DNA of 64,000 bases from Ilumatobacteraceae bacterium (lineage in GTDB: Bacteria > Actinomycetota > Acidimicrobiia > Acidimicrobiales > Ilumatobacteraceae). Where the stretch lies: positions 1,389,595-1,453,594 of the forward strand of contig JAWPMO010000001.1 in the NCBI GenBank assembly GCA_033344875.1, given 5' to 3'. A program made the translations under genes and the position numbers. This document shows, piece after piece, positions 48,653 to 57,214 of the stretch. How positions within the stretch are numbered: the first letter of the stretch is position 1; each line of letters begins with the position of its first letter. The notes under the pieces were generated by a model. The model was not told the origin of the DNA and searched no databases. It was given only the letters and a program-made list of their open reading frames with translations.

Positions 48653-49918
48653 ATGCAGGCACCGAACGCACCGGCCGACGTCCTCGAACACATCGGCCCC
48701 AACACGCAGATCGTCACCCCGCTCGCCAACGGCGAACCGACCGCGGTGATCGACGCGATCGAAGCTGCCGCCGACGGGCTCGACGGGGTTCGGATCCATC
48801 AGATGCACGCGCTGCACGATCGCCCGTACCTTCGGGGCGAGTTCGGCGACCGCCTCCGGCACATCTCCTACTTCCTGTCGCACGTCACGAGACCGTATTT
48901 CGCTGCTGGTTCGGTCGGCCTGGTTCCGGCCCACTTCTCCGAGGTGTACCAGATCATGAAGTCGCGGATGGACGACCCGCTGGTCGTCGCCGCGGCGGCC
49001 CCGCCCGACCGACACGGCTATTTCTCGCTCGGGGTGTCGGCCGACTACACGTCGAGTTTCCTCGGGCGCGCTCGCTTCTTCCTCGAGGTCACCGAGCACA
49101 TGCCGCGCACGTTCGGACGCAACCAGCTCCACGTGAGCCAGGTCGAAGGGTGGTGTCGATCCGACCGACCCCTCGTCACCGTGCCGCCCGCCGCCGCAAC
49201 CGAGATCGACGACACGATCGCCGGGCTGGTCGCCGAGCGGATCCCGAACGGCGCCACGATCCAGACCGGCATCGGCGCGATCCCCAATGCGATCATGGCC
49301 GCGCTGCGCGATCACCGCGACCTCGGGGTGCACACCGAGCTGCTGTCCGATGGGGTCGTCGACCTGATCGAGCACGGCGTCGTGAACGGCGTCAAGAAGA
49401 ACCTCAACCGGACCAAGACCGTCGGCACGTTCGCGCTGGGCACCGAACGGCTGCACGAGTTCCTCGCCGACAATCCGGCGGTCGAGCTGTGGCCCGTTCG
49501 GTACGTCAACAACCCCGCCATGATCGGCCGCGAGCGGGACTTCGTATCGATCAACGCCACGCTCTCCGTCGACTTCCTCGGACAGTGCGCGTCGGAGACG
49601 ATCGACGGCAGCTACTACTCGTCGTCGGGCGGGCAGAACGACTTCGCCCGCGGGGCGATGAACTCGGAGGGCGGACAGGGTTTCGTCGTGCTCCACTCGA
49701 CAACGAGTTCCGGTCGGAGCCGCATCGTGCCGCGCCTCGCCCCCGGAGACGTCGTCACCACACCCAAGAACACGGTCGACAAGGTGGTCACCGAGTTCGG
49801 GGTCGCCGAGCTCCGCGGCCACTCGATTCGCGAACGCACCAGGGCGCTGATCGAGATCGCCCATCCCGACCATCGGGCCGAACTCAGCGAGCAGGCCCAT
49901 CGGATGAACTACCTCTGA
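48653..49918 (+). CDS. Acetyl-CoA hydrolase/4-hydroxybutyrate CoA-transferase family protein
   Basis: 421 aa. Family I CoA-transferase fold of the Cat1/AbfT group: IHQMHALHDRPYLRGEFGDR, PAHFSEVYQIMKSRMDDPLV, NGATIQTGIGAIPNAIMAAL, and the active-site segment CASETIDGSYYSSSGGQNDF with the catalytic Glu. It moves CoA between acetyl-CoA and another acid, or hydrolyses acetyl-CoA; acetate and succinate are likely partners in fermentation. ATG 48653, 38 bp after the PPOX gene, may be part of the DosR-type transcript. Confidence 0.85.
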   Translation: MQAPNAPADVLEHIGPNTQIVTPLANGEPTAVIDAIEAAADGLDGVRIHQMHALHDRPYLRGEFGDRLRHISYFLSHVTRPYFAAGSVGLVPAHFSEVYQIMKSRMDDPLVVAAAAPPDRHGYFSLGVSADYTSSFLGRARFFLEVTEHMPRTFGRNQLHVSQVEGWCRSDRPLVTVPPAAATEIDDTIAGLVAERIPNGATIQTGIGAIPNAIMAALRDHRDLGVHTELLSDGVVDLIEHGVVNGVKKNLNRTKTVGTFALGTERLHEFLADNPAVELWPVRYVNNPAMIGRERDFVSINATLSVDFLGQCASETIDGSYYSSSGGQNDFARGAMNSEGGQGFVVLHSTTSSGRSRIVPRLAPGDVVTTPKNTVDKVVTEFGVAELRGHSIRERTRALIEIAHPDHRAELSEQAHRMNYL

Positions 49919-49950
49919 CACTCGGATCCCTCGCTCGGGACAGCGTCAGA

Positions 49951-50970
49951 TCAGTACGGCACGCTCCACGTGAGGACTGCGCCCGCCCCGTCGCCCGGCG
50001 TCAGGGTGCACTCACCACCGAGCGCCGCAGCGCGAGCTTGCATGTTGATCAGTCCGTTGCCGCCGGTCGGCCGCCCGAGGTGCTCGGGAGGCCCGACGCC
50101 GTCGTCGACGACCCGCATGACGACGCGGTCACCGTCGACCGCGACGGTCACGTCGGCCTTGCCGGCGTCCGCATGCCGGGCCACGTTGCCGAGCGCTTCG
50201 CGCATCGACGCCACCATCTCGACGCTCATCTCGTCGCTGAGCACCGACTCGACCGGACCGTTGAGCCGAAGCGTCGGGGTGAATCCGAGCACCCGGTTCG
50301 CCTGCGCGACGACGTCGGCGAGGTCTTGCCCGAGCGCTCCCCGGTGCGCACTGTTGCCGAGCGTGAACACGATCGTGCGTACTTCGGTGATCACGCGGTC
50401 GATCTCGTCGATCACCGAATCGAGCCCGGCGCTGGTCGACGGATCGGCGCCGGCGCCGATCGCCTGCACCGTCAGCCCGGTCCCGTACAGCCGTTGCAGC
50501 ACGACATCGTGCAGGTCGCGTCCGATCCGTTCACGCTCGTCGAGCAGGGCCAGCTGCTGTGTCGCCGCGACGAGACGTTTGGCGTCGCGTCGCCGTTCGG
50601 TGACGTCGCGGACGGTCGCGACCACGTAGGTGTCGTCGTCGTCGTCGAACGGGCTGAGCGCGATCTCGACCGGGACCTCGACGCCGTCGAGTCGCTCCAG
50701 CGACAGCTCGAGTCCGCTCCCCATCGGTCGGGTGGAGGGCGCCGAGAAGTACGAGTTCCGGAGTCGATGGTGGTGCCCCCGTACGCCGGACGGGACCAGG
50801 GCGTCGACGTTCGACCCGACCAATGTGCCGTCGCATCCCGCCAACGCACGAGCGGCCGCGTTGTCGTAGACGATCGTGCCGTCCTTCGAGACGACGAGCA
50901 CGCCGTCGGGTGAGAACTCGACGGCGTGGGATGCCCACCGGCTGACGACATTCGGCACATCTGAAGACAC
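49951..50970 (-). CDS. PAS-type sensor histidine kinase, DosS/DevS-like
   Basis: About 339 aa. PAS domain ([20 protein letters not shown] to [20 protein letters not shown]), then HisKA_3 with phospho-accepting His154 in [20 protein letters not shown]. The ATPase motifs follow: [18 protein letters not shown] (N box) and [20 protein letters not shown] (G box). The sequence around the His closely follows mycobacterial DosS, but the two GAF domains are replaced by one PAS domain; there is no membrane segment. Ligand unknown (heme, flavin or none). Start uncertain: GTG 50970 or upstream GTG 51021. Divergent from the response regulator. Confidence 0.87.
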   Translation of the reverse strand: MSSDVPNVVSRWASHAVEFSPDGVLVVSKDGTIVYDNAAARALAGCDGTLVGSNVDALVPSGVRGHHHRLRNSYFSAPSTRPMGSGLELSLERLDGVEVPVEIALSPFDDDDDTYVVATVRDVTERRRDAKRLVAATQQLALLDERERIGRDLHDVVLQRLYGTGLTVQAIGAGADPSTSAGLDSVIDEIDRVITEVRTIVFTLGNSAHRGALGQDLADVVAQANRVLGFTPTLRLNGPVESVLSDEMSVEMVASMREALGNVARHADAGKADVTVAVDGDRVVMRVVDDGVGPPEHLGRPTGGNGLINMQARAAALGGECTLTPGDGAGAVLTWSVPY

Positions 50971-50995
50971 GATCGAACGGTACCTCACGTCTCCT

Positions 50996-51009
50996 GGGCC
51001 GAAGGTCCC
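50996..51009. promoter_or_regulatory. DosR-type box between dosS- and dosR-like genes
   Basis: GGGCCGAAGGTCCC, perfect core match, 36 nt before ATG 51046 and 25 nt before GTG 50970: autoregulation of both genes. Confidence 0.7.
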
Positions 51010-51045
51010 TTGCGCCGACACCTATCGAAGTGCTCGACTCGTGTG

Positions 51046-51708
51046 ATGACCTCCCCGATCACCGTCTTCCTGATGGACGACCACGAAGTCGTCCGTCAGG
51101 GCGTTCGCGCCCTGCTCGAGTCGTCCGGCGAGATCGACGTGGTCGGCGAGGCCTCGAACGCCGGCGAAGCACTGGCGCGGATCCCGGCGGTGCAACCCGA
51201 CGTCGCCGTGCTCGACGTTCGTGTGCCCGACGGGAACGGGATCGAGGTGTGCCGCGATGTCCGGAGCGCTCACGGCACGAAGTGTCTGATCCTCACCTCC
51301 TACAGCGACGACGAGGCCCTGTTCGAGGCGATCATGGCGGGGGCTTCGGGGTACGTGCTCAAGCAGGTACGCGGCTCGGAGTTGATCTCCGCGGTGAAGC
51401 GGGTGGCGGCGGGAGAGTCGCTGCTCGACCCGTCGGTCACCGGCAAGGTGCTGCAACGCCTCCGCGAACCGGCCCCGGTCGACGATCGGTTGCAGTCGCT
51501 GACACCTCAGGAGCGCCGGATCCTCCATCTGATCGCGGACGGCATGACCAATCGGCAGATCGCCGGCGAGATGTTCCTCGCCGAGAAGACGATCAAGAAC
51601 TACGTGTCGAACCTCCTGTCGAAGCTGGGCATGCAGCGCCGGACCGAAGCGGCCGTGTTCGCGACCAAGCTCGAACTCTCCGGCCAGTCCATCGACCCCG
51701 AAGACTGA
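51046..51708 (+). CDS. LuxR-type response regulator, DosR/DevR-like
   Basis: 220 aa. Receiver domain with Asp57 ([20 protein letters not shown]), acidic pocket DD11-12, and conserved Lys in [14 protein letters not shown]. LuxR-type [23 protein letters not shown] then [20 protein letters not shown] and [15 protein letters not shown]. The DNA-recognition stretch [13 protein letters not shown] is nearly the same as that of DosR of M. tuberculosis, which explains why DosR-type boxes are found here. ATG 51046. Confidence 0.93.
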   Translation: MTSPITVFLMDDHEVVRQGVRALLESSGEIDVVGEASNAGEALARIPAVQPDVAVLDVRVPDGNGIEVCRDVRSAHGTKCLILTSYSDDEALFEAIMAGASGYVLKQVRGSELISAVKRVAAGESLLDPSVTGKVLQRLREPAPVDDRLQSLTPQERRILHLIADGMTNRQIAGEMFLAEKTIKNYVSNLLSKLGMQRRTEAAVFATKLELSGQSIDPED

Positions 51709-51711
51709 CAC

Positions 51712-51960
51712 CGCCGGCGCGACCTTCGTGCCGAGCAGTTCGATCGAGTGCTGCATCGCCTCGGTCTCGAGTGCGGCAGAACTCATCTTGAAAGTGAGAC
51801 GCGAGATGCCACCGAGCACGTCGTCGGTGGCGAGGATCTCGTCGGCAACCGTCGGTGGGCTGCCGATCGGGAACGCACCGTGCAGGCTGCACATCGCGTC
51901 GACCTGCGCTCGCGATCCGGGCGCGAACCCTCGTTCTCGGCCGAAATCGGAGTCACCGAT
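51712..51960 (-). pseudogene. Remnant of a luciferase-like (LLM) flavin/F420 monooxygenase
   Basis: A minus-strand frame encodes IGDSDFGRERGFAPGSRAQV, GAFPIGSPPTVADEILATDD and [20 protein letters not shown], which is the C-terminal end of LLM-class oxidoreductases (ending ...SIELLGTEVAP). There is no N-terminal two-thirds and no stop at the expected end; the frame runs on into the dosR-like gene. It is a decayed 3' fragment left after deletion. The rest of the 51709-52068 gap holds no gene. Confidence 0.65.
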
Positions 51961-52068
51961 CGGGGTTGAGGATGTCACGCTCGAATCAGGGTTGAGTGGG
52001 TCTCGATGGTGGTACACCGGCACCGCACGCCGGAACCACCCGCGCGCATGACGACCGAGGAGCCCACC

Positions 52069-53019
52069 ATGTGCAGAGTGCTCGCCTACACCGGGCCGGA
52101 AGTCTCGTGCGAGAGCTTGCTCCTGGCGCCGGAGAACAGTCTGATCAACCAGGCCTTGGATCCGGAGATGCATCCGCTCCTGCAGTTGGCGGGATGGGGT
52201 TTCGGCGCCTGGAGCGAACATCTGCTCAAGTCGGGGGAACCGTTGCGGTACCGGCGTCCGATGGCGGCGTTCTACGACGACAACGCCGAGGGCATCATTC
52301 CGAGCCTGCAGGCGAGCACGATGCTCGCCCACGTGCGAGCCGCCGCGTACGACGCCGGCACGGTGCTCGCCGACGAGAACTGCCATCCGTTCTCGTTCCG
52401 CGGGACACCCTTCATCATGGCGCAGAACGGATCGCTCCCCCAGTGGCAGTTGCTCCAGCGTGAACTGCTGGCGCATTGCAGGGACGAGCACCTCGAACAG
52501 ATGCGAGGCACGACCGACACCGAGTTCCTGTACGTCCTGCTCCTCTCGCTCCTCGACGGAGACAGCGACGACGAGGTGCAACGCGGCTTCGAGGAGATGC
52601 TGCGCGTCGTCCGCGCCGCGATGCGGGAACTCGGGCTCGCCGCACTGACCAAGCTGAAGGTGGCGCTCGTCGCGCGGGATCGCATCATCGGGGTCAACTA
52701 CGGCCTCGGCCACCAGGGTGAGGCCCACCCTGTCGGCGACTGGCGCGAGCTGCGCCACGCCGAGTCGGGCACCGACGACCACGCGCTGTCGATGCTCCTC
52801 GAACCGATGTACGTGATGACGGGACGGAACTTCGAGGAGTACGAGCAGTCCTACGACGTCGACGTGACACCGCCCGACGAGGCGACCTCGGCGATCTTCG
52901 CCTCCGAACCGCTGACCGAGGACACCGACGACTGGTCGGAGGTCGACTTCGGTCAGATGGTGGTGCTCGAACGCGTCGGCGGCGGCATCTCGAAACGGAT
53001 CATCGACCTGGACACCTGA
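52069..53019 (+). CDS. Class II glutamine amidotransferase (Ntn-hydrolase)
   Basis: 316 aa. Nucleophile Cys2 directly after Met (MCRVLAYTGPEVSCESLLLA), as in mature class II amidotransferases. Further motifs TMLAHVRAAAYDAGTVLADE, NCHPFSFRGTPFIMAQNGSL. It releases ammonia from glutamine or hydrolyses a gamma-glutamyl bond; relatives include the EgtC-type enzymes of ergothioneine synthesis, but no Egt genes are in view. GAGGAG seven bases before ATG 52069. Confidence 0.87.
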   Translation: MCRVLAYTGPEVSCESLLLAPENSLINQALDPEMHPLLQLAGWGFGAWSEHLLKSGEPLRYRRPMAAFYDDNAEGIIPSLQASTMLAHVRAAAYDAGTVLADENCHPFSFRGTPFIMAQNGSLPQWQLLQRELLAHCRDEHLEQMRGTTDTEFLYVLLLSLLDGDSDDEVQRGFEEMLRVVRAAMRELGLAALTKLKVALVARDRIIGVNYGLGHQGEAHPVGDWRELRHAESGTDDHALSMLLEPMYVMTGRNFEEYEQSYDVDVTPPDEATSAIFASEPLTEDTDDWSEVDFGQMVVLERVGGGISKRIIDLDT

Positions 53020-53053
53020 GATCCGACCCGGTCGGCCGCGCGCCGTCCGGCGA

Positions 53054-53338
53054 TCAGCCGTTGGCGGTGGTCGGGTCGATCACCTTGCCGATCTCGGTCA
53101 CGGTGGTCGCCGGGAACCCGCTGCGCTCCGCATGCTCCTCGATGTAGGCCACGCTGTCGGCGACGTACACGCAGACGGTCTTGTCGCTCGCGACGTAGCT
53201 GTGCTCCCACTGGATGCCCTTCCCCTCCGACTGCATGGCGCTGAGGACGCCATTCGATTGGGCCGCCGCCCCCTTCAGCGCTTCTCGGTCGGCGGAACCG
53301 ATCTCGGGAATCGCACGCTCGATGAGGTACCGGTTCAT
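53054..53338 (-). CDS. DUF4242-family (SCO4226-like) small protein
   Basis: 94 aa: MNRYLIERAIPEIGSADREA, then QWEHSYVASDKTVCVYVADS and YIEEHAERSGFPATTVTEIG. It matches the SCO4226/DUF4242 pattern (dimeric ferredoxin-like, nickel-binding). AAAGGAG precedes ATG 53338. Role unknown, possibly metal handling. Confidence 0.85.
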   Translation of the reverse strand: MNRYLIERAIPEIGSADREALKGAAAQSNGVLSAMQSEGKGIQWEHSYVASDKTVCVYVADSVAYIEEHAERSGFPATTVTEIGKVIDPTTANG

Positions 53339-53458
53339 GGTTGCTCCTTTGATGATGGGGACGCCAACACTAGTGCATTTGTGAAACTCCGAATACCTGC
53401 GAGTCGTCGGGCGGTGGGTGCGGTCAGCCCACCGGTGACACCCCTCGATGTTCCTCCG

Positions 53459-54661
53459 TCACACCACGATCCGTCGGCGACCGGGTGCTTCGTCGATCGG
53501 CGCGGCGTACTGCCGATAGATCTCGAAGTACGCAGGATCGAGGTCCGGCGAGACGTAGTCATGGACATAGTCGATCCAGTCCGCATCCCATTCGGGCGGA
53601 ACCCGGCCGCGCACAGCGCCGAACGCCGGTTCGTCACGGTGACGCCAGATGATCGCACGCATCTCGCGGCTGATCGTCTCGCGAGCGTTTCGATACCCGA
53701 AGTCGGACGGATTCGCCTCCTGCGCGGCGACGAAACGGACCAACAACGTCTCCAGCAGTTCCTCGTCACAATGGTCGTCGTGGGCGATCCCGTGTTCCCG
53801 TTTCAGCAGCGCGACGTGGAGGTTCTTGTCAGACCGAGCGCCGGGCCGAACACTGGCTTGGCCGGAAGCCAGTTCGGGGTACCGCTCACAGAGAATCCGC
53901 TGCGTGATGTTGTACGGGAGCACGGAGCACGGAGCATGCATGTGGATGGTCGCTCCGAGTTCGCGGAACATCGCCGACCATTCGGCGAGCGCACGAGGCG
54001 ATGCCATGTCGTAGTACTGCTGCCATGGAGTTTCGCGGTGCGCCTCACCGAGTCCACCTCCGAAATACAGGTGTCGGGGCACGTGCATCAGGCTCGGCAT
54101 GATCCGGTCGGCGAGCATGCCCTCGGGCCGCGGAATCGAATGGGTGACCAACGCCATCGGCAGATCCGCCGGTGATGCTCCGGCCGTGACGAGTCGGGGC
54201 TCCGAACCCAGCTCGCGGGCCAACCCGAGGAGCAACCGGGAGTCCTTGCCACCGCCGAACGCGAGCACCGCTTCGTCACCGCCGGTCGACAGTTCCAGGT
54301 CGATCGACCGGGCGCGGACATCGATGTCGATGCCGAACTGCGCTGCCCGCCGAACATAGAAGTCCGCAACGACCTTCGAGACCGGGTAGTCGAAACGGAT
54401 ACGCGCTCGGTCGTGCTCGCGCTGGAAGAGCGGTCCGCCGTTCCGAGTGAGGTAGAGCAGCGGATACACGCTGTCCCAGACCGGATGGTGTCGTATCGCG
54501 AAGTTCGTCGCGACGAACCCGAAACGGATCTCGTGCGCTTCGGGCTCTCCGGGCTGAGCACCCGCCAGGCGGGAGCGCCACCGACGCACCGGGGAGACCG
54601 TGCAGCGAAACTCGTACCGTTCCGGCGTTCGAACCGGTTCACTCACGGCGATGTCGATCAT
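53459..54661 (-). CDS. PP-loop ATP pyrophosphatase-like protein
   Basis: 400 aa. The PP-loop motif is LAFGGGKDSRLLLGLARELG (GGGKDS for SGGxDS), so it activates a substrate by adenylation as in asparagine synthetase, NAD synthetase or thiolation enzymes. The N-terminal 140 residues (EIRFGFVATNFAIRHHPVWD) and the C-terminal part with HMHAPCSVLPYNITQRILCE are not of a family I know. ATG 54661 chosen; the upstream frame is Arg/Ser-rich noise. It stands alone, divergent from the xanthine-dehydrogenase-like gene. Confidence 0.7.
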   Translation of the reverse strand: MIDIAVSEPVRTPERYEFRCTVSPVRRWRSRLAGAQPGEPEAHEIRFGFVATNFAIRHHPVWDSVYPLLYLTRNGGPLFQREHDRARIRFDYPVSKVVADFYVRRAAQFGIDIDVRARSIDLELSTGGDEAVLAFGGGKDSRLLLGLARELGSEPRLVTAGASPADLPMALVTHSIPRPEGMLADRIMPSLMHVPRHLYFGGGLGEAHRETPWQQYYDMASPRALAEWSAMFRELGATIHMHAPCSVLPYNITQRILCERYPELASGQASVRPGARSDKNLHVALLKREHGIAHDDHCDEELLETLLVRFVAAQEANPSDFGYRNARETISREMRAIIWRHRDEPAFGAVRGRVPPEWDADWIDYVHDYVSPDLDPAYFEIYRQYAAPIDEAPGRRRIVV

Positions 54662-54788
54662 TCGCGAGACGCTAAACGATCGACGGTCGCGACCCGGGTG
54701 AGTCCGCCACCGGTCAGCACGGCGACCGTGTCGGCACCTGCTCGCGGGGTGCGGCCCGGCCGACTCCGTCGCCGTAGAGTCGGCCGGG

Positions 54789-57191
54789 ATGGACTCCCAC
54801 GACTCCCCCACCGAGGCCCCGCACGGATCGATACTGGGCAACCGGGTCACCCGCACCGAAGACCCCGGTCTGCTCACCGGCTCACGGCGCTACGTGGGCG
54901 ACCTCGAACTCGACCGCCCGCTCCACGCCGTGTTCGTGCGATCCGACATCGCTCACGGCACGATCAACTCGATCGACGTCGACGAGGCCCGGTCGATGCC
55001 CGGCGTCGTCGCCGTGTGGACCGCGACCGATCTCGACGTGGCCCCGCATCACGGTTTCGCGAAGATCGACGATGCGTTCGTCCGGCCCCCGCTCGCCACC
55101 GACAAGGTGCGGTTCGTCGGCGAGGCGTACGCGGTCGTGTTCGCCGAGACACAGCGGGCGGGCGTCGACGCGGCGCAGACCGTCTGGGCCGACATCGACC
55201 CGTTGCCCGCGGTCACCGACGCCGAACAAGCGCTCGCCGACGACGCCCCGGTGCTGTTCGAGGCGCACGGGTCCAACCTCGCGGTCGGCGACAGCCCCGA
55301 TGCCCCGCTCGACCTCGATGCGATCTCCGACGTCGTCGTCCGCGGGCGCTACGTCAATCAGCGCGTCGCCGTGGCGCCGATGGAACCCCACGGCATCGCC
55401 GCGGCACCGGCGGCCGACGGTCGCATCACGGTCTGGACCTCGAACCAGTTCCCGCACTACGTCCGCGCCGGTATCGCCGGCGCCACCGGCATCCCCGGTG
55501 AGCGGCTCCACCTCGTGACGCCGCAGGTCGGCGGCGGTTTCGGCGGCAAGGCCGGGATGCAGCACGAGTACACCGTCGTCGTCGCCGCCGCCGATCGGCT
55601 GGCCCGCGCCGTGAGCTGGATCCCCAGCCGGAGCGAGGATCTGATGGCGAAGGATCACAGCCGCGGCCAGGTGCAGTACGCCGAGGTCGGGTGTCGACGT
55701 GACGGCACGTTCACCGGCCTCCGGGTCCGGCTCGTCGGGGACGGCGGCGCCTATCCAGGTATCGGCGCAGCGCTGCCCGGCGGCACCCGGCGCATGTCGC
55801 ACGGCACCTATGACTTCCCGGCGATCGACTTCGACGTGGCGGTCGCCACCACCAACACGCCGCCGACCGGCGCCTATCGCGGGGCGGGCCGGCCGGAGGC
55901 CACGGCGCTGCTCGAACGGCTCGTCGACCAGGCGGCTCGCGAGCTCGACATCGACCCGATCGAACTCCGCGAACGGAACCTGCTCGCCGACGACGTGTTC
56001 CCGTTCACGACACTCACCGGCAACGTGTACGACAGCGGCGACTACCGACTCCCGCTCCGCACTGCCGCCGAGGCGATCGGTTACGACGCACTCCGAGGTG
56101 AGCAGGCGGATCGCCGGGAGCGCGGCGACACGGTCCAGATGGGCATCGGCGTGGCCTCGTACGTGGAGATCACCGCCGGCGGCGGCGCTTCGGAGTGGGG
56201 CAAGCTGGAGATCCACGACGACGGATCCGCCACGATGTACTGCGGAACCCTGTCGCACGGCCAGGGCCATCAAACCGCCTACGCGATGCTGGTCAACGCA
56301 CAGACCGGCATCCCGGTCGACCGCATCACGCTGGTCGACGGCGACACCGACCTCGTGCCACAGGGTGGTGGCACCGGAGGCTCACGCTCGCTGCAACTCG
56401 GTGGCTCGGCCGTGAACGAGGCGACGACCGCCGTCGTCGAGCGGGCGAAGGAGCTCGCCGCTCACGTCCTCGAGGCGGACCCCGCCGACATCGTCGTCGA
56501 CACGACGACCGGCACGGTGGGCGTCGCGGGGGTCCCCGCCAACGCGCTGACGTGGGCCGACCTCGCCACCAAGGCTGCCGAGACCGACGACGGGGCACTG
56601 GTCGCCGAGACCGTGTTCGAGGGCAAGGGCGCGTCGTTCCCGTTCGGTGCCCACATCGCCGTCGCCGAAGTCGACACCGAGACCGGCGAGGCCCGACTCG
56701 TCCGACACGTCGCCGTCGACGACTGCGGCACCATCATCAACCGGTTGCTCGTCGAGGGCCAGCAGCACGGCGGCATCGCCTCGGGCGTCGGTCAGGCGCT
56801 CTACGAAGAGGTGCGGTACGACGACGACGGCAACCCGATCACGTCGAACTTCGCCGACTACGCCCTACCCTCCGCGGCCGAGATGCCGAGCTTCGAGGTC
56901 CACTCGACCGTCACCCCGTCACCGAACAACCCGCTCGGGGCCAAGGGCATCGGCGAGGCATCGACGATCGGTTCGACCCCGGCCATCCAGAACGCGGTGA
57001 TCGACGCCGTCGCGCACCTCGGGGTGCGCCACATCGACATGCCGTGCACCGCCGAACGAGTGTGGCGAGCCATCGAGGAGGCCCGAGCAGGATCGCACGA
57101 ACCGTGGCGTAAGCCTCCGCCGGTCTTCGCGACGTTGCCGAAGGGCCTCGAGGCAGACGCCGACGCGGCCGAAGCCGCCGACGGCATCTGA
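54789..57191 (+). CDS. Xanthine dehydrogenase-family molybdopterin-binding large subunit (CoxL-like, form II)
   Basis: 800 aa. Aldehyde oxidase/xanthine dehydrogenase signatures: TRTEDPGLLTGSRRYVGDLE, VTPQVGGGFGGKAGMQHEYT, TNTPPTGAYRGAGRPEATAL, GTLSHGQGHQTAYAMLVNAQ, and PLGAKGIGEASTIGSTPAIQ with the catalytic Glu. AYRGAGR instead of AYxCSFR excludes a true form I CO dehydrogenase. The usual partner genes (iron-sulfur small and FAD medium subunits) are not in the window, so this subunit must pair with distant products. Substrate unknown. Confidence 0.88.
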   Translation: MDSHDSPTEAPHGSILGNRVTRTEDPGLLTGSRRYVGDLELDRPLHAVFVRSDIAHGTINSIDVDEARSMPGVVAVWTATDLDVAPHHGFAKIDDAFVRPPLATDKVRFVGEAYAVVFAETQRAGVDAAQTVWADIDPLPAVTDAEQALADDAPVLFEAHGSNLAVGDSPDAPLDLDAISDVVVRGRYVNQRVAVAPMEPHGIAAAPAADGRITVWTSNQFPHYVRAGIAGATGIPGERLHLVTPQVGGGFGGKAGMQHEYTVVVAAADRLARAVSWIPSRSEDLMAKDHSRGQVQYAEVGCRRDGTFTGLRVRLVGDGGAYPGIGAALPGGTRRMSHGTYDFPAIDFDVAVATTNTPPTGAYRGAGRPEATALLERLVDQAARELDIDPIELRERNLLADDVFPFTTLTGNVYDSGDYRLPLRTAAEAIGYDALRGEQADRRERGDTVQMGIGVASYVEITAGGGASEWGKLEIHDDGSATMYCGTLSHGQGHQTAYAMLVNAQTGIPVDRITLVDGDTDLVPQGGGTGGSRSLQLGGSAVNEATTAVVERAKELAAHVLEADPADIVVDTTTGTVGVAGVPANALTWADLATKAAETDDGALVAETVFEGKGASFPFGAHIAVAEVDTETGEARLVRHVAVDDCGTIINRLLVEGQQHGGIASGVGQALYEEVRYDDDGNPITSNFADYALPSAAEMPSFEVHSTVTPSPNNPLGAKGIGEASTIGSTPAIQNAVIDAVAHLGVRHIDMPCTAERVWRAIEEARAGSHEPWRKPPPVFATLPKGLEADADAAEAADGI

Positions 57192-57214
57192 TCGGTCGCC
57201 GAGCGGCTCCCTGT

